Shown here: positions 24,401-35,948 of the stretch, one piece after another | Layout of the letters: every line of letters begins with the position of its first letter | Position numbering within the stretch: position 1 is the first letter of the stretch | DNA from: Mycobacterium sp. 852002-51971_SCH5477799-a | GTDB taxonomy: Bacteria > Actinomycetota > Actinomycetes > Mycobacteriales > Mycobacteriaceae | Reading direction: 5' to 3' | DNA: 35,948 nucleotides | NCBI RefSeq assembly: GCF_001667145.1 | Contig: NZ_LZIF01000074.1 | Location: 1-35,948, forward strand | The notes under the pieces: model-generated | Told to the model about the DNA's origin: nothing | What the model saw: only the letters and a program-made list of their open reading frames with translations | The model's database searches: none | Translations under genes and position numbers: made by a program

Positions 24401-27400
24401 AGCGCGCGGTGGGCGTGGCGATGGGTCGCTGTCTGGAACTGGTAGTCGCGTGGTGGGCGGTGGTCAAGGCCGGCGGTGTCTATGTGCCGGTGGACCGGGC
24501 CCATCCGGTCGAGCGCATCACCACGCTGTTGGACACGGTCTCCGCCGTATGCGTATTGACCTGTGGCGCCGACACCGTAGCCGGGTCTGGGGCGCGCCCC
24601 GTGCTGCGCGTCGACGCCCTCGACGTGTCCGGGCGTAGCGCGGATCCGATCACCGACGCCGATCGGCTGGCGGCGCTCGGGGCGGAGGACACCGCCTTCG
24701 TGATCTTCACCTCGGGGTCCACCGGCGCCCCCAAGGGTGTGGCGGTCAGCCACGCCGGTCTGTTGGGTTGGGCTGCGGCGCAACACAATCTATTCGGGCT
24801 GGACGCAGGCGCGCGCGTGCTGATGGTGGCCACGCCGACCTTCGATGCGTCGGTGGGCGAATTGCTGTTGGCCGTCGCGTCGAGGGCGACGCTGGTGGTA
24901 GCGCCGCCGCAGGTGTATGCCGGCGATGCGTTGACCACCCTGCTCCAGGAGCAGCGGGTCAACGCGGCGATCCTGACTCCGACGGTGCTGTGGTCGCTGG
25001 ATCGCGACCGCCTGGGCGAGTTGGGCACGCTGGTCGCCGTCGGTGAGGCCTGCCCACCGGAAGTGGTGTCCGCGTGGGCGCCGGGCCGGCAGATGTTCAA
25101 TGGCTACGGTCCGAGCGAGACCACCATCTGGGTCACGTGTGCGCCACTGTCGGCGGGGCAGCCGGTCACCATCGGGGCGCCGATCCCCGGGGTGCGGGCG
25201 CTGGTGCTCAACGCGTTTCTGAATCCGACGCCCGTCGGTGTGCTGGGGGAGCTGTACCTGAGCGGCCCCGCGCTGGCGCACGGCTATGTGGGCCGGGTGG
25301 AGCTGACCGCGGAACGGTTCGTGGCCAACCCCTATGGCGAGCCCGGGTCGCGGCTGTACCGCACCGGCGACCTGGTGCGGTGGACCGCCGCCGGGACCCT
25401 GGAATACCTCGGCCGCGCCGACGCCCAGATCAAATTGCGCGGCCAGCGCATCGAATTGGGTGAAATCGAGAACACCTTGCTGGCGTGCCCACAGGTGGCC
25501 CAGGCCGCCGCCACCGTGCACCACAGCGACATCGGCGACCACCTCGTCGGCTACGTCACCCTGAAACACACCGCCACCTCCGACGGCGACGTCGAGATCG
25601 TCGAAGAGTGGCAACAGCTCTACGACGAGCTCTACGGTGCCGAGGTCGAAGTGCCGGACTTCGGCATGGACTTCCGGGGCTGGAACAGCAGCCTCACCGG
25701 TGAACCGATTCCGCTCGAGGAGATGATCGAGTGGCGCTCGGCCACGGTGGACCGGATCAACGCCCTGCGGCCACGGCGGGTGCTGGAGATCGGCGTGGGC
25801 TCCGGGCTGTTGCTGTCACAGATCGTCCCGCAGTGCGAAGAGTATGTCGCCACCGACATGTCGGCCGTCGTCATCGACAACCTGGGCCGTTCGCTGGAGC
25901 GGTTGCAGACCTCGTGGCGTGATCGGGTGCGACTGCTGACGCAGCCCGCACACGTCACCGAGACGCTTCCGCAGGGCCACTTCGACACGATCATCGTCAA
26001 CTCGGTCGTCCAGTACTTCCCCAATGCGGGATATCTGACCGAGGTCATCGACAACGCCATCGAACTACTGGCCCCGGGCGGCGCGCTGTTCCTCGGCGAT
26101 GTTCGCAACCACAGCCTGCAGGGCGCGTTCCAAACCGCCGTCGCGTTGGCGCGTGCCGACGCCACCGACGCCGCCGAGATCCGCCGGCGTGTCAAGCATG
26201 CCGTGCTCGCCGAACCCGAATTGCTCCTGGCGCCAGAGTATTTCACCACCTTTGCCGCCGACCACCCGGCGGTGGGCGGCCTCGAGATCCAAGTCAAACG
26301 CGGCCTCGCCGACAACGAACTCAACCGCTACCGCTACGACGTCGTCATCCACAAGGCCCCCGCATCGGTGCGCTCACTCGCCGCGGCGCCCAGCTGGGCG
26401 TGGACGGAATGCGGCGGATTGGACGGGCTGCGGACGCGACTGCTCGCCGAGTGCCCCGCCGCGGTGCGAATCACCGAAATTCCCCGCACCGGAGTGATCA
26501 GCGACGTCCGCATCGAGCGCGGTCTGGCCGCGGGGTTGCCGTTGGCCGACGCTCTCGCCCAAGCCATGCCCGATGCGGCCACTGCCGAACATCTGCATCG
26601 TCTCGGTGAGGACTCCGGATACCACGCGGCCGTCACGTGGGGTGCCCAACCCGGAACGCTGGACGCCGTTTTCGTCGTTCCCGTCGACGGTGAGCGCACC
26701 CCGGCGTTGACAGACCTCTATTTGCCTCGGGCGGCCCAGCGCGGCACCCACAACGAACCCCACACGAACACCAAAATCAGCGCGATCCGTCAACGGTTGA
26801 GCGCCTGGCTGCCCGAATACATGGTGCCGACGCACATCGTGGTGCTCGAGGAGTTCCCGTTGACGTCGTCGGGAAAGCTCGACCGCCGATCACTTCCGGC
26901 ACCCGAATATCAGGATGCCGATCTTTACGACGCCCCGACCGAGATGGTCGAGGAGATACTGGCGGGCATCTACGCCCAGGTCCTCGGGCTCGAGCGGGTG
27001 GGGATCGCAGAGTCGTTCTTCGACCTGGGCGGCGATTCGCTGTCGGCGATGCGTTTGATCGCGGCGATCAACACCAGCCTGGGTGCCGATCTTTCGGTGC
27101 GCACCCTGTTCGAGGCGCCCACCGTCGGCCAATTGGCACCCCATATCGGTGGGGATGCGAATCGCTTGGAGCCGCTGGTGGCGGCCGAGCGGCCCGAGGT
27201 GGTGCCGTTGTCATTCGCCCAGAACAGGTTGTGGTTCATCGACCAGTTCCAGGGGCCGTCGCCGGTCTACAACATGACGATGGCGTTGCGGCTGACCGGA
27301 TGGCTGGATGCCGACGCGCTGGGTGCGGCGCTGGCCGATGTGGTGGCCCGCCACGAAAGCCTGCGGACGTTGTTCGTGACGGCCGAGGGCACGCCCGCAC

Positions 27401-30400
27401 AGGTGCTGCTCCCCGTCGAGCAAGCAGACTTCGGGTGGGAGGTCGTCGACGCCGCCGGGTGGCCGGAAGGGCGGCTGAGCGAGGCGATGCAAGCCGTGGC
27501 TCGTCACCCGTTTGACCTGGCGAACGAGACCCCGTTACAAGCCCGGCTGTTCCGCATCAGCAATTCCGAACACGTGCTGGCGGCCGCGGTGCACCACATC
27601 GCCGCCGACGGCTGGTCGATCACCCCGCTGGTGCGTGACCTGGGTATGGCGTATGCCAGCCGGTGCGCTGGGCAGACTCCCGGTTGGCCGCCGTTGGCAG
27701 TGCAGTATGCCGACTACACGCTGTGGCAGCGGCGTCAGCTAGGCGACCTGGACGACGGCGACAGCCCCATCGCCGCGCAGTTGGCCTACTGGCAGGACGC
27801 GCTCGCGGGGATGCCGGAACGCCTCGAGCTGCCCACCGATCGGCCCTACCCGATGGTGGCCGATCAGCGCGGCGCCCAGGTGAAGGTGGACTGGCCGGCC
27901 GAATTGCAGCAACAGGTTCACCGGATGGCCCGCCAACACAGCGCCACCAGCTTCATGGTGGTCCAGGCCGCTTTTGCCGCACTGCTGTCCAAGATCAGCG
28001 GCAGCAGCGATGTGGCGGTGGGATTCCCCATCGCCGGTCGGCGCGACCCCGCGCTCGATGACCTGGTGGGCTTCTTCGTCAACACCCTGGTGCTGCGCGT
28101 AGATCTGGCCGGAAACCCCACGGTGGCCGAGCTGCTGGCGCAGGTACGACGGCGCAGCCTGGCCGCCTACGAGCACCAGGACGTGCCCTTCGAGCTGCTC
28201 GTCGAGCGGCTCAACCCGACCCGCAGCCTGACCCACCACCCGTTGGTGCAGGTGCTGTTGGGCTGGCAGAACTTCGCCTGGCAGGACAGTAACGCCGCCG
28301 GATTGACGCTGGGTGATCTGGAGGTCACCCCGGTGCCGGTGGACACCCAGACCGCCCGCATGGACCTCACCTTCTCGTTGGCCGAACGTTGGGACGACGA
28401 AGGCGCGCCCGACGGAATCGGCGGGGTAGTGGAATTCCGCACCGACGTGTTCGACGCGGCCAGCGTCGAGGCCCTCATCGAGCGATTCCGGATGGTGTTG
28501 ACGGCGATGACCGCCGATCCCGGACGGTCGCTGTCGTCGGTGGATGTGGTCACCGAGGCCGAGCACGCCCGGTTCGATCGCTGGGGCAACCGGGCGGTGC
28601 TGAGCCGGCCCGGGCGCAAAGCGTCGATTCCGGCGTTGTTCGCCGAGCAGGTGGGGCGCGCGCCGGACACCGTGGCGTTGGTGTGCGGTGAGCAGTCCTG
28701 GACCTACCGGCAGCTAGACGAGGCCGGAAACCGCTTGGCGCACTTGCTGATTGACCGCGGTGTGGGTCCGGGACAGTCGGTGCTCCTGCTCTTTCCTCGG
28801 TCGGCCGAGGCGATCGTCGCGATTTTGGCGGTGCTCAAAACCGGGGCCGCCTATCTTCCGATCGACCCCGCGCTGCCGACCGCGCGCATCGAGTTCATGG
28901 TTGGCGACGCCGCCCCGGTCGCCGCGATCACCACCGGTGGTTTGGCCGGGCGGCTCAGCGGGTTCGACCTGACGGTCATCGATGTCGACGACCGCGCTGT
29001 CGACGATCAGCCCTGCACCGCGCCGCCGGCACCCCATCCCGACGAGACCGCCCACATCATCTACACCTCCGGCACTACCGGAGTGCCCAAGGGTGTCGCG
29101 GTCGCTCAGCACAACGTTGCTCAGTTGTTCGACGGGCTGGACATCGGTGTGGATCTGGGCGCCCCGGGGCAGGTGTGGACACAGTTCCACTCCTATGCCT
29201 TCGACTTCTCCGTCTGGGAGATCTGGGGTGCGCTCCTCAACGGTGGCCGCCTGGTTGTGGTGCCCGACGTGGTGGCGCGCTCCGCCGAGGAGTTCCATGC
29301 GTTACTGGTCGGCGAGCAGGTCAGCGTCCTTACCCAGACTCCGTCGGCGGTGGCGATGCTGTCACCGGAGGGCTTGGCGTCGACGGCGTTGGTCATCGGT
29401 GCCGAGCCGTGCCCGCCCGAGCTGGTGGATCGGTGGGCGCCCGGGCGGGTGATGGTCAACGTCTACGGCCCGACCGAGACGACGATGTGGTTGTCCAAGA
29501 GCACGCCGCTGCGGGCGGGCTCGGGGGCCCCTCCGATCGGCTCGCCGGTGGCGGGTGCTGCGTTTTTCGTGCTGGACGCGTGGTTGCGGCCGGTGGCGGG
29601 CGGGGTGGTCGGCGAGCTGTACCTGGCGGGCCGTGGCGTCGGATTCGGGTATTGGCGCCGGGCCGATCTGACCGCGACGCGCTTTGTGGCGTGCCCGTTC
29701 GGCGGCGGGGGAACCCGCATGTACCGCACCGGTGACTTGGTGTGCTGGGGCGCCGACGGGCAGCTGCGGTATTTCGGGCGCGTTGACGAGCAGGTCAAGA
29801 TTCGCGGGTATCGCATCGAACTCGGGGAAGTGCGCTCGGCTTTGGCCGCGCTGGACGGGGTGGAACAGGCGGCGGTGATCGCGCGCGAGGATCGCCCCGG
29901 TGACAAGCGCCTGGTGGGTTACGTGACGGGCAGCGCCGATCCGACCGTGGCGCGCAGCGTGCTGGGCGAGCGACTGCCGGCCTACATGGTGCCGGCGGCG
30001 GTGGTGGTGCTCGAGGCGCTGCCGATAACCCCCAACGGCAAACTGGACACCCGCGCCCTGCCGGCCCCCGACTACACCGCGGGCGGATACCGCGCCCCCG
30101 GTGACGCGGTCGAAGAGATCCTGGCCGGCATCTACGCGCAAGTCCTCGGATTCGAGCGCGTCGGGGTCGACGACTCGTTCTTCGACCTGGGCGGTGACTC
30201 GCTGTCCGCGATGCGGGTCATCTCCGCGGTCAACGCCAGCCTGGACGCCGGCCTTCCGGTCCGTACCTTGTTTGAGGCGCCGACGATCGCCCAGCTGGCA
30301 CCGCGAATCGGTGGGGAAGCGGGCAGGGTTGCGCCATTGGTCGCGCATGCGCGACCGGCGGTGGTGCCGTTGTCATTCGGCCAGAGTCGCCTGTGGTTCC

Positions 30401-33400
30401 TCGACCAGTTCCAGGGGCCCTCACCGATGTTCAACATCGCCGCGGCGCTGCGGCTGGACGGCGAGCTTGACGCCGCCGCACTGGGTGTGGCGCTCGCCGA
30501 TGTGGTGGGCCGCCACGAAAGCCTGCGCACGCTGTTCCCGGCGGTCGAGGGCGTGCCGCAACAGGTCGTCGTTCCCATCGAACGGGCGGACTTCGGCTGG
30601 CAGGTCATTGACGCCCGCGGGTGGCCGGACGGCCAGCTGGTCGAGGCCATCGATGCCGTGACACGTCACCGGTTTGATCTCGGCGCCCAAATCCCCATGC
30701 ACGCATGCCTTTTCAAGGTCGCCGATGACGAACACGTGCTGGTGGCCGTCGTGCACCACATCGCCGCCGACGGCTGGTCGCTGACGCCGCTGGTGCGCGA
30801 TCTGGCGGTGGCCTACGCCAGCCGGTGCGCGGGGCGAGCCCCGGGATGGGTGCCGTTGGCGGTGCAGTATGCCGACTACACGCTCTGGCAACGCGAGCAG
30901 CTTGGCGCCCTGGACGACAGCGGCAGCCGCATCGCCGCGCAGCTGGACTACTGGCAGGATGCGCTGGCCGGCATGCCCGAGCGTCTGGACCTGCCCACCG
31001 ATCGGCCCTACCCGCCGGTGGCTGACCAGCGCGGCGCCAGTGTGGCGGTGCGGTGGCCGGCGGAGCTGCAGCACCGGCTGGAAAGTGTCGCTCGCGAGCA
31101 CAACGCGACCAGTTTCATGGTGGTGCAAGCCGCCCTGGCGGTGCTGCTGTCCAAGATCAGCGCCAGCAGTGACGTGGCCGTGGGCTTCCCGATCGCCGGG
31201 CGACCCGATCCCGCCCTGGACGAGCTGGTGGGCTTCTTCGTCAACACCTTGGTGCTTCGTGTCGATGTGGCCGGCGACCCAAGCTTTGCCGACCTGCTGT
31301 CACAGATTCGGCGGCGCAGCCTAGCCGCCTACGAGCATCAAGACGTGCCCTTCGAGGTGCTGGTGGAGCGGCTCAACCCCACCCGGAACATGACGCACCA
31401 TCCGCTGATCCAGGTGATGCTGGCCTGGCAGAACCTGCCGGGTGTCAGCGCTGACCCGGCCGCTGGGTTGGCTTTGGACGATCTGCGGGTGACGCCGCTG
31501 CCGGTGAACAGCCAAACGGCCCGCATGGATCTGGAGTTTTCGCTGGCCGAACACTGGACCGAGAGCGGTGAGCCCGCCGGAATCGGCGGAACGGTGGAGT
31601 TTCGGACCGACGTCTTCGATGCGGACAGCATCGTTGCGTTGGTCGGGCGGTTGGAGCGCGTGTTGACGGCGATGACCGTCGACCCGTCGCGGCGGTTGTC
31701 CTCGGTGGATCTGCTCGACGAGCGCGAGCGCGCGTGGCTTGACGAGCGCGCCAACCGTGCGGCATTGACGCAGTCGGCGACCGGGGCGGTCTCGATTCCG
31801 GTGCTGTTCGAGGCGCAGGTGATGCGCGCGCCGGACGCGGTGGCGATGAGTTGCGGTGGGGCGACGTGGAGCTACCGCGCGCTCGACGCAGCCGCTAACC
31901 GGTTGGCGCATTTGCTGGTTGGTCAGGGTGTAGGTCCCGGCGGGTACGTGGCGCTGCTGGTGGAGCGTTCGGCCGATGCGGTCGTGGCGATCTTGGCGGT
32001 CCTCAAGACGGGAGCGGCTTATCTGCCGATCGACTCGGGGTTGCCGGCCACGCGGATCGGATTCATGCTCGGCGATGCCAAGCCGGTGGCCGCCATCACC
32101 ACGGCGGACCTGCGGTCAAGGCTGGACGGCCATGACCTACCGATCGTGGACCTCCAGGATGCCGCTGCTGACGAACAGCCCAGCACCGCCCTGCCCGCGC
32201 CGGGGGCCGCCGATGTCGCGTATCTGATTTACACCTCCGGCACCACCGGCGTCCCCAAGGGCGTCGCGGTCACCCACCGCGGCGTGACCGAACTGTTGGG
32301 ATCGTTGCACGCCGGCCTGCCGCCGGCGGGAGTGTGGGCGCACAGTCACTCGCTAGCCTTCGACGTTTCGGTGTGGGAGATCTTCGGCGCGCTGTTGCGC
32401 GGTGGGCGACTGGTGGTGGTGCCCGAGTCGGTGGCGCGTGCACCGGAAGCGTTGCACGACATGCTGGTCGGCGAGGGGGTCAGCGTGTTGACCGAGACGC
32501 CGTCGGCAATATCCGTGTTGTCACCGCAGGGGTTGGAGTCGGCGGCCCTGGTGGTGGCCGGCGAGGCCTGCCCGCCCGAGGTGGTGGAACGGTGGGCGCC
32601 GGGGCGGGTGATGGTGAACGCCTATGGGCCGACCGAGACCACGATGTGCGTGGCGATCAGCGCGCCGCTGGCACCCGGATCCGCGACCGTGCCGATCGGT
32701 TCGCCAGTGCCGGGAGCGGCGCTGTTCGTGCTGGACGGTTGGCTGCGACCGGTGCCGCCCGGGGTGGTCGGGGAGCTGTATGTGGCCGGTGCCGGGGTAG
32801 GGGCCGGCTATCTGGGCCGTTCGGGGTTGACGGCCTCGCGATTTGTGGCGTGTCCGTTCGGGGGCGTGGGAACCCGGATGTACCGCACCGGCGATCTGGT
32901 GTGCTGGGGCGCCGACGGACAGTTGCGGTATGTGGGGCGTGCCGACGCGCAGGTCAAGATCCGCGGGTATCGCATCGAGGTCGGTGAAATTCAGGCGGCA
33001 TTGGCCGCACTCGACGGGGTGCAGCAGGCCGTCGTCATCGCCCGCGAGGACCGCCCCGGCAACAAACGATTGGTGGGTTACGTCACCGGGACCGCCGATC
33101 CGGTCCAGGCGCGCGCGGCGCTGGCCGAGCGGCTTCCGGCCTACATGGTGCCGACCGCGGTACTCGCACTGGAGGCGCTGCCGCTGACACCCAACGGCAA
33201 GCTCGACACCCGCGCCCTGCCGGCTCCGGAGTACACCGCCGGTGAGTATCGGGCGCCGGAAAGCCCCACCCAGGAGATCCTTGCCGGAATCTACGCCCAA
33301 ATCCTCGAGCTCGAACACGTCAGCATCGACGACTCCTTCTTCGACCTGGGCGGAGATTCGCTGTCCGCGATGCGGGTCATCGCCGCGGTCAACGCCAGCC

Positions 33401-35948
33401 TGGACGCCGGGCTCGGGGTTCGCGCCTTGTTCGAGGCGCCCACGGTGGCCCAGTTGGCGGCCCGTATCGGTACCGATGGAGGCGGGCTGGAGCCGCTGGT
33501 TCCAATTGAGCGGCCCCCGGTCGTGCCGTTGTCGTTCGCCCAAAACCGGATGTGGTTCCTCGATCAGCTGCAGGGCCCGTCACCGATCTACAACATGCCA
33601 GCGGCGTTACGCCTGAGCGGGCGGTTGGACCCCGAGGCATTGGGCGCGGCACTGGTCGATGTCGTCCGTCGCCACGAGAGCCTGCGCACGCTGTTCCCGG
33701 CGCCGGAGGGGATTCCGCAACAACTGGTGATGGCGCCCGAGCGGGCCGAAATCGGATGGCAGGTCATCGACGCGAGCGCCTGGCCGGCCTGCCGACTGGA
33801 CGAGGCCGTCAGCGAGACAGCGCTACAGCCGTTTGATCTGGCTAGCGACGTCCCCTTCCGGGCGCGGTTGTTCCGGGTCGCCCCCGACGAGCACCTGATG
33901 GTGATCGTGGCGCATCACATCGCCGCCGATGGCTGGTCGATGACCCCACTGACGCGCGACCTGGGTATGGCCTACGCCAGCCGGTGTGCGGGGCAGGCCC
34001 CGGGGTGGACGCCGCTGGCCGCCCAGTATGTCGACTACACGCTATGGCAGCGAGCCCAATTCGGTGACCTCGAAGACGGTGACAGCCGTATCGCGGCGCA
34101 GCTGGCCTACTGGGAGGACGCACTGGCCGGGATGCCCGAGCGCCTGCAGCTGCCTACCGATCGGCCGTATCCGCTGGTCGCTGATCAGCGCGGCGCCAGC
34201 GTGATCGTGGAGTGGCCGGTCGAGCTGCAGCGACGGGTGCGTCAGCTGGCCGGGGAGCACAACACGACCAGCTTCATGGTGGTACAGGCCGCGCTGGCGG
34301 TGTTGCTGTCGAAAATCACCGCCAGCCCCGACGTCACGGTGGGGTTCGCAGCCGCCGGTCGCGGCGATCCCGCCCTGGACGACTTGGTCGGCTTTTTCAT
34401 CAACACCTTGATCCTGCGAGTGCAGCTCGGCGGGGATCCCACCGCCGCGGAGATCCTGGCCCAGGTTCGGGCACGCAGTCTGGAAGCGTTCGAGAACCAG
34501 CACGTGCCTTTTGAAGTGCTGGTCGAGCGGCTCAACCCGACCCGGAACCTGAGCCATCATCCGCTGGTCCAGGTGGTGTTGGCCTGGCAGAACCTGCCCG
34601 GCTACGAGAATGCCGCCGACGGTTTGGTGTTGGGCGATCTGCAGGTTGCGCCGTTGCCGGTGGACACCCAGGCCGCCCGCATGGACCTGACCTTTTCACT
34701 GGCCGAGCGCTTCTGCGAGGATGGAGCGCCCGCGGGGCTCGGCGGGGCCGTGGAATTCCGCACCGACGTCTTCGACGCTGACACCATCGAGGCGTTGGTC
34801 CGCCGGCTGGAGCGGGTGTTGGTGGCGATCACCGACGATCCCGCCCGGCCGCTGTCGTCGATCGATCTGCTCGATGACTTGGAGCGCGGGTGGCTTGACG
34901 AGATCGGTAACCGGGCCGCGCTGACCGAGCCAGGGACCGCGCCGGTGTCCATGGCGGCGGCGTTCGCCGCTCAGGTGGCCCGCACGCCGGATGCCTTGGC
35001 ACTGGTATCCGACAGCTTGTCCCTCACCTACCGGGAGCTCGACGAGGCGGCGAATCGGTTGGCGCACCTGCTGGCCGGCCATGGCGCGCGCCCCGGTGAG
35101 TGCGTGACGCTGCTGTTCTCCCGATCGGCCGAGGCGATCGTGGCGATGCTGGCCGTGCTCAAGACGGGAGCGGCGTATCTGCCGATCGACCCGGGGGCGC
35201 CAGCGGCACGGATCGAGTTCACCCTCGGCGACGCCCGGCCGATCGCCGCGGTCACCACCGCCGATCGGGTCGGGCGGCTGGAGGGCCATGGCTTCGTGGT
35301 GTTCGACGTTGACGACCCCGCTGTGGCTTCCCAGCCGAGCACCGGGCTGCCGATGCCAGCCCCGGAGGTGATCGCTTACCTCATCTACACGTCCGGCACC
35401 ACCGGCGTCCCCAAGGGAGTCGCGGTCACCCAGGCCAGCATGGCCCAGATGATGGCGTCGCTGGATGCGTTCACCCCAGCGGAGCAGGCATTTGCGCAGT
35501 GTCACTCCTACGCGTTCGATTTCTCCCTCTGGGAGATCTGGGTGCCTTTGCTGGGCGGCGGGCGGGTAGTGATCGTGCCCGAGTCGGTGGCCGGCTCGCC
35601 CGAGGATCTGCACGCCCTGCTGGTTGCTCAGCAGGTCGGCGTGCTCGCCCAAACCCCGTCGGCGGTGGCCATGCTGTCACCGGATGGGTTGGAGTCGGTG
35701 GCGTTGGTGGTGGCCGGCGAGGCTTGCCCGGCCGAGGTGGTGGACCGGTGGGCGGCCGGCCAGGTGATGCTCAACGCCTACGGCCCCACCGAAACGACGA
35801 TGTGTGCATCGGTCAGCGCTCCGTTGACCGAGGGGTCGGGGACGCCGCCGATTGGGTCGCCGGTGTCGGGTGCGGCGTTGTTCGTGCTCGATGGGTCGTT
35901 GCGTCGGGTGCCCGTCGGTGTGGTCGGCGAGTTGTATGTGGCCGGCGA
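18391..35948 (+). CDS. Giant non-ribosomal peptide synthetase (lipopeptide type), 3'-truncated by window edge
   Basis: One uninterrupted frame runs from ATG 18391 (GGAG at 18381) to the window end: at least 5852 codons with no stop. Domain order is C-A-T-E, C-A(MT)-T, C-A-T, C-A-T, C-A (cut). All C and E domains keep HHxxxD(G), the four visible T domains keep LGGDS, and the A domains keep their TSGTTG/TSGSTG loops. The protein builds a peptide in the cytoplasm: the first residue is epimerised to D, the second N-methylated, and at least five residues are made. The N-terminal C domain precedes any loading module and resembles that of mycobacterial glycopeptidolipid synthetases, implying N-acylation by a fatty acid. 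The layout matches the paratuberculosis lipopentapeptide synthetase (PstA) as I remember it. Release domain and MbtH partner lie outside the window. Confidence 0.95.
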   Translation, partial: MGDADRVFPLTRGQLAIWLAQQTSHFDAEWQLGVLVRIEGILDRALLERAIRHVVGEAETLRATFFQVGGEVLQQAIDDPDVELTYYDLRGSQDPVHEARERASSIQQTTLPLTGPLFKFALFQTGTDEYYWLGCFHHIVIDGLGISLIGRRIAAVYSALASGAVVSPAFFGTLHELVGDELRYEESADYRDDQEYWAATLPSGDDPDYRLPQVASDRNSYLPSAPVQLDPAVVAQIKTLSKALGIRRSSVLTAACALLVHGFCANGSEEVVLDFPVSRRVRPESKLLPGMVAGVVPLVLKTSPQSSVTEFCKHVDSRIRETLRHQRFPVQVLDGEGNSRDPRQAANRVVINHILARLNLSFADTPGTAEYTTFGPVGNFGFFFLGFGDQHLLSTLGAGHPFSNFDVSDLANRLQRILAAMAELPSRRLVSLDVLAVAEEPCLKRWGNGVLVTEPSPTAVSVPELFGAQVARAPEAVALVCGERSWTYRELDEAANRVAHLLAGYGIGPGECVALLLPRSAEAIVAILAVLKTGAGYLPVDPAVPAARLEFMLGDAEPVAAVTTAGLAERLDGQHLRVIDINDPNILDYPSTGLPGPAPDDIAHIIYTSGTTGVPKGVAITQQNVAQLLDSLSAGLPPKQVWTQCHSYAFDFSVWEIWGALLHGGRLVVVPEDVAGSPEDFHALLVGQGVSVLTQTPSAVGMLAPEGLESTALLVGGEPCPAEVVDRWAPGRMMVNAYGPTETTVYAAMSAPLAAGSGTPPIGAAVSGAALFVLDGWLRPVPAGVVGELYVAGRGVAYGYVRRAGLTGSRFVACPFGKAGTRMYRTGDLVSWGPDGQLRYVGRADDQVKIRGYRIELAEVQAALAGMDGVQQAVVLAREDRPGDKRLVGYVTGPVDPAEVRAVLTERLPGHMVPAAVVALDVLPLTPNGKLDTRALPAPSYQDVDHYRAPGNAVEEILTDIYGEVLGLEGVGVDDSFFELGGDSILSMQVVARARAAGLLCRPRDIFVEQTVARLALVAGVADGEAGPIDEGTGPLVATPIMRWLQDVDAPIEQFNQTVVVLAPAGATDADVVVLLQALLDRHPMLRLRVDDDGAGGWSLQVPEAGSTDAGACLSSVHALSDEALKTARSQLNPAAGVMLSALWVGSTGQLVVIIHHLAVDGVSWRILLEDLNIAWAQHRAGQPVDLPVTGTSFVSWASLLAQKARTPEIAGLAAAWRRPAAIPAALPAVQPGLDTYATAGHLSLDLDAETTRMLLGEVPAAFHSGVHEILLIAFGLAAAEFLGTGAASIGIDVEGHGRHEELAANVDLSRTVGWFTTKYPVSLGVGGLRWSQVIAGDAALGAVVKDAKEQLRALPHGLTYGLLRYLNPDVELGGSDPAIGFNYLGRFGAPAGDRSGDGWRFGQEGWSLTGAAGAMPMPLAHTVELNAGTVDADTGPYLHADWTWAPSALDGAAVNRLSQLWFDALAGICAHVRAGGGGLTPSDIAPARLSQQQIDELCRQERIADILPLTPLQQGLLFHASTAQGGDDEMYALQLDFTVSGALDPDRLRDAVHVVVNRHPHLVARFCTQFDEPVQVIPADPAAQWRFVDLRAAGGDVDADTFIQDISANERDAVCDLAGGPVFRAALIRIAERRHRFVLTFHHILVDGWSLPILLREIFASYYEQPLPATVSYRTFLIWLADRDLDAARAAWRDALAGFDTPTLVGPQDRLGQGRRGFASSSVPEPTTQALKELARSCHATVSTVLQGAWALLLTSLTGQHDVAFGTPRSRAGQSEVPGAESMVGLLINTVPVRVRITATTTTADLLAQLQSTHNDLLEHQHLALIDIHRVTGHEQLFDTLFVYENYPIDTIVPSDADADALAITEFTNLEYNHYPLTMEALPGREIDLRVEYDTEVFDAAGIEALIERLQRVLVAMTADPTRPLSTVNLLDRGEQELVLSRWSGAQVAAPVGMAPELLAAAMSADPDAVAALDGGRTISYRELDQWSTRLARVLIEAGVGPERAVGVAMGRCLELVVAWWAVVKAGGVYVPVDRAHPVERITTLLDTVSAVCVLTCGADTVAGSGARPVLRVDALDVSGRSADPITDADRLAALGAEDTAFVIFTSGSTGAPKGVAVSHAGLLGWAAAQHNLFGLDAGARVLMVATPTFDASVGELLLAVASRATLVVAPPQVYAGDALTTLLQEQRVNAAILTPTVLWSLDRDRLGELGTLVAVGEACPPEVVSAWAPGRQMFNGYGPSETTIWVTCAPLSAGQPVTIGAPIPGVRALVLNAFLNPTPVGVLGELYLSGPALAHGYVGRVELTAERFVANPYGEPGSRLYRTGDLVRWTAAGTLEYLGRADAQIKLRGQRIELGEIENTLLACPQVAQAAATVHHSDIGDHLVGYVTLKHTATSDGDVEIVEEWQQLYDELYGAEVEVPDFGMDFRGWNSSLTGEPIPLEEMIEWRSATVDRINALRPRRVLEIGVGSGLLLSQIVPQCEEYVATDMSAVVIDNLGRSLERLQTSWRDRVRLLTQPAHVTETLPQGHFDTIIVNSVVQYFPNAGYLTEVIDNAIELLAPGGALFLGDVRNHSLQGAFQTAVALARADATDAAEIRRRVKHAVLAEPELLLAPEYFTTFAADHPAVGGLEIQVKRGLADNELNRYRYDVVIHKAPASVRSLAAAPSWAWTECGGLDGLRTRLLAECPAAVRITEIPRTGVISDVRIERGLAAGLPLADALAQAMPDAATAEHLHRLGEDSGYHAAVTWGAQPGTLDAVFVVPVDGERTPALTDLYLPRAAQRGTHNEPHTNTKISAIRQRLSAWLPEYMVPTHIVVLEEFPLTSSGKLDRRSLPAPEYQDADLYDAPTEMVEEILAGIYAQVLGLERVGIAESFFDLGGDSLSAMRLIAAINTSLGADLSVRTLFEAPTVGQLAPHIGGDANRLEPLVAAERPEVVPLSFAQNRLWFIDQFQGPSPVYNMTMALRLTGWLDADALGAALADVVARHESLRTLFVTAEGTPAQVLLPVEQADFGWEVVDAAGWPEGRLSEAMQAVARHPFDLANETPLQARLFRISNSEHVLAAAVHHIAADGWSITPLVRDLGMAYASRCAGQTPGWPPLAVQYADYTLWQRRQLGDLDDGDSPIAAQLAYWQDALAGMPERLELPTDRPYPMVADQRGAQVKVDWPAELQQQVHRMARQHSATSFMVVQAAFAALLSKISGSSDVAVGFPIAGRRDPALDDLVGFFVNTLVLRVDLAGNPTVAELLAQVRRRSLAAYEHQDVPFELLVERLNPTRSLTHHPLVQVLLGWQNFAWQDSNAAGLTLGDLEVTPVPVDTQTARMDLTFSLAERWDDEGAPDGIGGVVEFRTDVFDAASVEALIERFRMVLTAMTADPGRSLSSVDVVTEAEHARFDRWGNRAVLSRPGRKASIPALFAEQVGRAPDTVALVCGEQSWTYRQLDEAGNRLAHLLIDRGVGPGQSVLLLFPRSAEAIVAILAVLKTGAAYLPIDPALPTARIEFMVGDAAPVAAITTGGLAGRLSGFDLTVIDVDDRAVDDQPCTAPPAPHPDETAHIIYTSGTTGVPKGVAVAQHNVAQLFDGLDIGVDLGAPGQVWTQFHSYAFDFSVWEIWGALLNGGRLVVVPDVVARSAEEFHALLVGEQVSVLTQTPSAVAMLSPEGLASTALVIGAEPCPPELVDRWAPGRVMVNVYGPTETTMWLSKSTPLRAGSGAPPIGSPVAGAAFFVLDAWLRPVAGGVVGELYLAGRGVGFGYWRRADLTATRFVACPFGGGGTRMYRTGDLVCWGADGQLRYFGRVDEQVKIRGYRIELGEVRSALAALDGVEQAAVIAREDRPGDKRLVGYVTGSADPTVARSVLGERLPAYMVPAAVVVLEALPITPNGKLDTRALPAPDYTAGGYRAPGDAVEEILAGIYAQVLGFERVGVDDSFFDLGGDSLSAMRVISAVNASLDAGLPVRTLFEAPTIAQLAPRIGGEAGRVAPLVAHARPAVVPLSFGQSRLWFLDQFQGPSPMFNIAAALRLDGELDAAALGVALADVVGRHESLRTLFPAVEGVPQQVVVPIERADFGWQVIDARGWPDGQLVEAIDAVTRHRFDLGAQIPMHACLFKVADDEHVLVAVVHHIAADGWSLTPLVRDLAVAYASRCAGRAPGWVPLAVQYADYTLWQREQLGALDDSGSRIAAQLDYWQDALAGMPERLDLPTDRPYPPVADQRGASVAVRWPAELQHRLESVAREHNATSFMVVQAALAVLLSKISASSDVAVGFPIAGRPDPALDELVGFFVNTLVLRVDVAGDPSFADLLSQIRRRSLAAYEHQDVPFEVLVERLNPTRNMTHHPLIQVMLAWQNLPGVSADPAAGLALDDLRVTPLPVNSQTARMDLEFSLAEHWTESGEPAGIGGTVEFRTDVFDADSIVALVGRLERVLTAMTVDPSRRLSSVDLLDERERAWLDERANRAALTQSATGAVSIPVLFEAQVMRAPDAVAMSCGGATWSYRALDAAANRLAHLLVGQGVGPGGYVALLVERSADAVVAILAVLKTGAAYLPIDSGLPATRIGFMLGDAKPVAAITTADLRSRLDGHDLPIVDLQDAAADEQPSTALPAPGAADVAYLIYTSGTTGVPKGVAVTHRGVTELLGSLHAGLPPAGVWAHSHSLAFDVSVWEIFGALLRGGRLVVVPESVARAPEALHDMLVGEGVSVLTETPSAISVLSPQGLESAALVVAGEACPPEVVERWAPGRVMVNAYGPTETTMCVAISAPLAPGSATVPIGSPVPGAALFVLDGWLRPVPPGVVGELYVAGAGVGAGYLGRSGLTASRFVACPFGGVGTRMYRTGDLVCWGADGQLRYVGRADAQVKIRGYRIEVGEIQAALAALDGVQQAVVIAREDRPGNKRLVGYVTGTADPVQARAALAERLPAYMVPTAVLALEALPLTPNGKLDTRALPAPEYTAGEYRAPESPTQEILAGIYAQILELEHVSIDDSFFDLGGDSLSAMRVIAAVNASLDAGLGVRALFEAPTVAQLAARIGTDGGGLEPLVPIERPPVVPLSFAQNRMWFLDQLQGPSPIYNMPAALRLSGRLDPEALGAALVDVVRRHESLRTLFPAPEGIPQQLVMAPERAEIGWQVIDASAWPACRLDEAVSETALQPFDLASDVPFRARLFRVAPDEHLMVIVAHHIAADGWSMTPLTRDLGMAYASRCAGQAPGWTPLAAQYVDYTLWQRAQFGDLEDGDSRIAAQLAYWEDALAGMPERLQLPTDRPYPLVADQRGASVIVEWPVELQRRVRQLAGEHNTTSFMVVQAALAVLLSKITASPDVTVGFAAAGRGDPALDDLVGFFINTLILRVQLGGDPTAAEILAQVRARSLEAFENQHVPFEVLVERLNPTRNLSHHPLVQVVLAWQNLPGYENAADGLVLGDLQVAPLPVDTQAARMDLTFSLAERFCEDGAPAGLGGAVEFRTDVFDADTIEALVRRLERVLVAITDDPARPLSSIDLLDDLERGWLDEIGNRAALTEPGTAPVSMAAAFAAQVARTPDALALVSDSLSLTYRELDEAANRLAHLLAGHGARPGECVTLLFSRSAEAIVAMLAVLKTGAAYLPIDPGAPAARIEFTLGDARPIAAVTTADRVGRLEGHGFVVFDVDDPAVASQPSTGLPMPAPEVIAYLIYTSGTTGVPKGVAVTQASMAQMMASLDAFTPAEQAFAQCHSYAFDFSLWEIWVPLLGGGRVVIVPESVAGSPEDLHALLVAQQVGVLAQTPSAVAMLSPDGLESVALVVAGEACPAEVVDRWAAGQVMLNAYGPTETTMCASVSAPLTEGSGTPPIGSPVSGAALFVLDGSLRRVPVGVVGELYVAG
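21499..22850 (+). other. NRPS module 1 epimerization (E) domain
   Basis: It carries the E-domain signatures: [10 protein letters not shown] (first His codon at 21856, residue 1156), [19 protein letters not shown] and NYLGRFG. It flips the first residue to the D form before condensation. The next C domain should therefore be of the D-L (DCL) type. Confidence 0.9.
22909..27130 (+). other. NRPS module 2: C-A(MT)-T, N-methylating module
   Basis: The C domain begins [14 protein letters not shown] and has HHILVDGWS (23317), as expected after an E domain. The A domain has [11 protein letters not shown] (24706) and FDASVGE (24841). It is interrupted between its A8 and A10 motifs by a SAM methyltransferase at ~25600-26760, with motif [13 protein letters not shown] at 25780. 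A10 resumes as [11 protein letters not shown] (26860). T is LGGDSL, Ser2883 (codon 27037). The pocket reads D-A-G-I-V-V-G-I-W-(K), unlike the other four modules and not matched to a known code by me. Confidence 0.88.
27199..30290 (+). other. NRPS module 3: C-A-T
   Basis: The C domain is LCL-type ([14 protein letters not shown]) with HHIAADGWS at 27592. The A domain has [11 protein letters not shown] at 29062 and FDFSVWE at 29200. The pocket reads D-F-W-T-V-G-V-M-W-(K), no confident substrate. The T domain Ser is residue 3937 (codon 30199). Confidence 0.88.
30361..33460 (+). other. NRPS module 4: C-A-T, aromatic-like pocket
   Basis: The C domain has HHIAADGWS at 30754 and closely resembles that of module 3. 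The A domain has [11 protein letters not shown] at 32230 and FDVSVWE at 32359. The pocket reads D-V-W-T-V-A-A-M-C-(K), very close to the classic Phe-type pocket D-A-W-T-V/I-A-A-V/I-C-K. The T domain Ser is residue 4990 (codon 33358). Phenylalanine or a similar aromatic residue is the best prediction. Confidence 0.88.
33523..35948 (+). other. NRPS module 5: C-A, cut by window edge
   Basis: The C domain has HHIAADGWS (first His codon 33913). The A domain has [11 protein letters not shown] at 35386 and FDFSLWE at 35515. The visible pocket reads D-F-W-A-V-A-A-M-C. The A domain stops at the A6 region ([10 protein letters not shown]); A10, T and any release domain lie beyond the window. Confidence 0.85.

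Noticed and set aside
22318..30348. Several 190-330-codon minus-strand frames opposite the NRPS
   Set aside because: They mirror the repeated NRPS modules (recurring [13 protein letters not shown], [14 protein letters not shown] stretches) and have no family features. They are shadows of the plus-strand coding sequence.

Overview
The window looks like a Mycobacterium, probably a slow grower of the M. avium complex type. It is GC-rich. Several genes have a TANNNT -10 box 6-7 bases before the start codon, as in mycobacterial leaderless genes. The aldehyde dehydrogenase at 15067-16623 reads like mycobacterial GabD2. The right half is a giant non-ribosomal peptide synthetase (NRPS) whose first condensation domain resembles those of mycobacterial lipopeptide synthetases. 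Species identity is inference.

Layout. (1) 1-1945: end of a zinc/manganese-type ABC uptake operon, with two ABC-3 permeases followed by a Fur/Zur-family regulator. (2) 1946-11898: an accessory region. It holds a cluster of GTCTC repeats, a VOC protein, a glycosylase-fold-like protein with a likely N-terminal frameshift, a small hypothetical, and a serine recombinase. Next come a phased array of five short palindromes, an ADP-ribosylglycohydrolase fused to a CX5R phosphatase-like domain, a nuclease-SF2 helicase with five helicase-associated repeats, a HEPN-like protein, and a small membrane protein. The region ends at a 3' fragment of tRNA-Pro(GGG) that looks like an attachment site flanked by arm-type repeats. 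(3) 11899-18390: more core-like mycobacterial genes. These are a tiny lipoprotein, a DUF2510 membrane protein, a 45-aa acidic protein, a DUF4383-like membrane protein, a cyclic-nucleotide-binding protein, gabD2, an ANTAR protein with a broken N-terminus, and a secreted lipoprotein. (4) 18391 to the window end: one NRPS reading frame of at least 5852 codons, running off the right edge.

How the genes work together. The NRPS reads C-A-T-E / C-A(MT)-T / C-A-T / C-A-T / C-A... An N-terminal C domain before the first A domain suggests initiation with a fatty acyl group. The first residue should be D-configured, the second N-methylated, and the rest L. From memory, this order matches the M. avium subsp. 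paratuberculosis lipopentapeptide (acyl-D-Phe-N-Me-Val-Ile-Phe-Ala methyl ester). The pocket residues fit an aromatic residue at position 4 but do not prove the rest.

The strongest candidate for an undescribed system is the accessory pair at 10549-6089 (minus strand): a HEPN-like protein with an R-x4-H motif, then a PD-(D/E)xK-like nuclease-helicase. It lies convergent to the ADP-ribosylglycohydrolase-phosphatase fusion, which is preceded by the palindrome array. An anti-phage role is inference from gene content and the mobile-element context.
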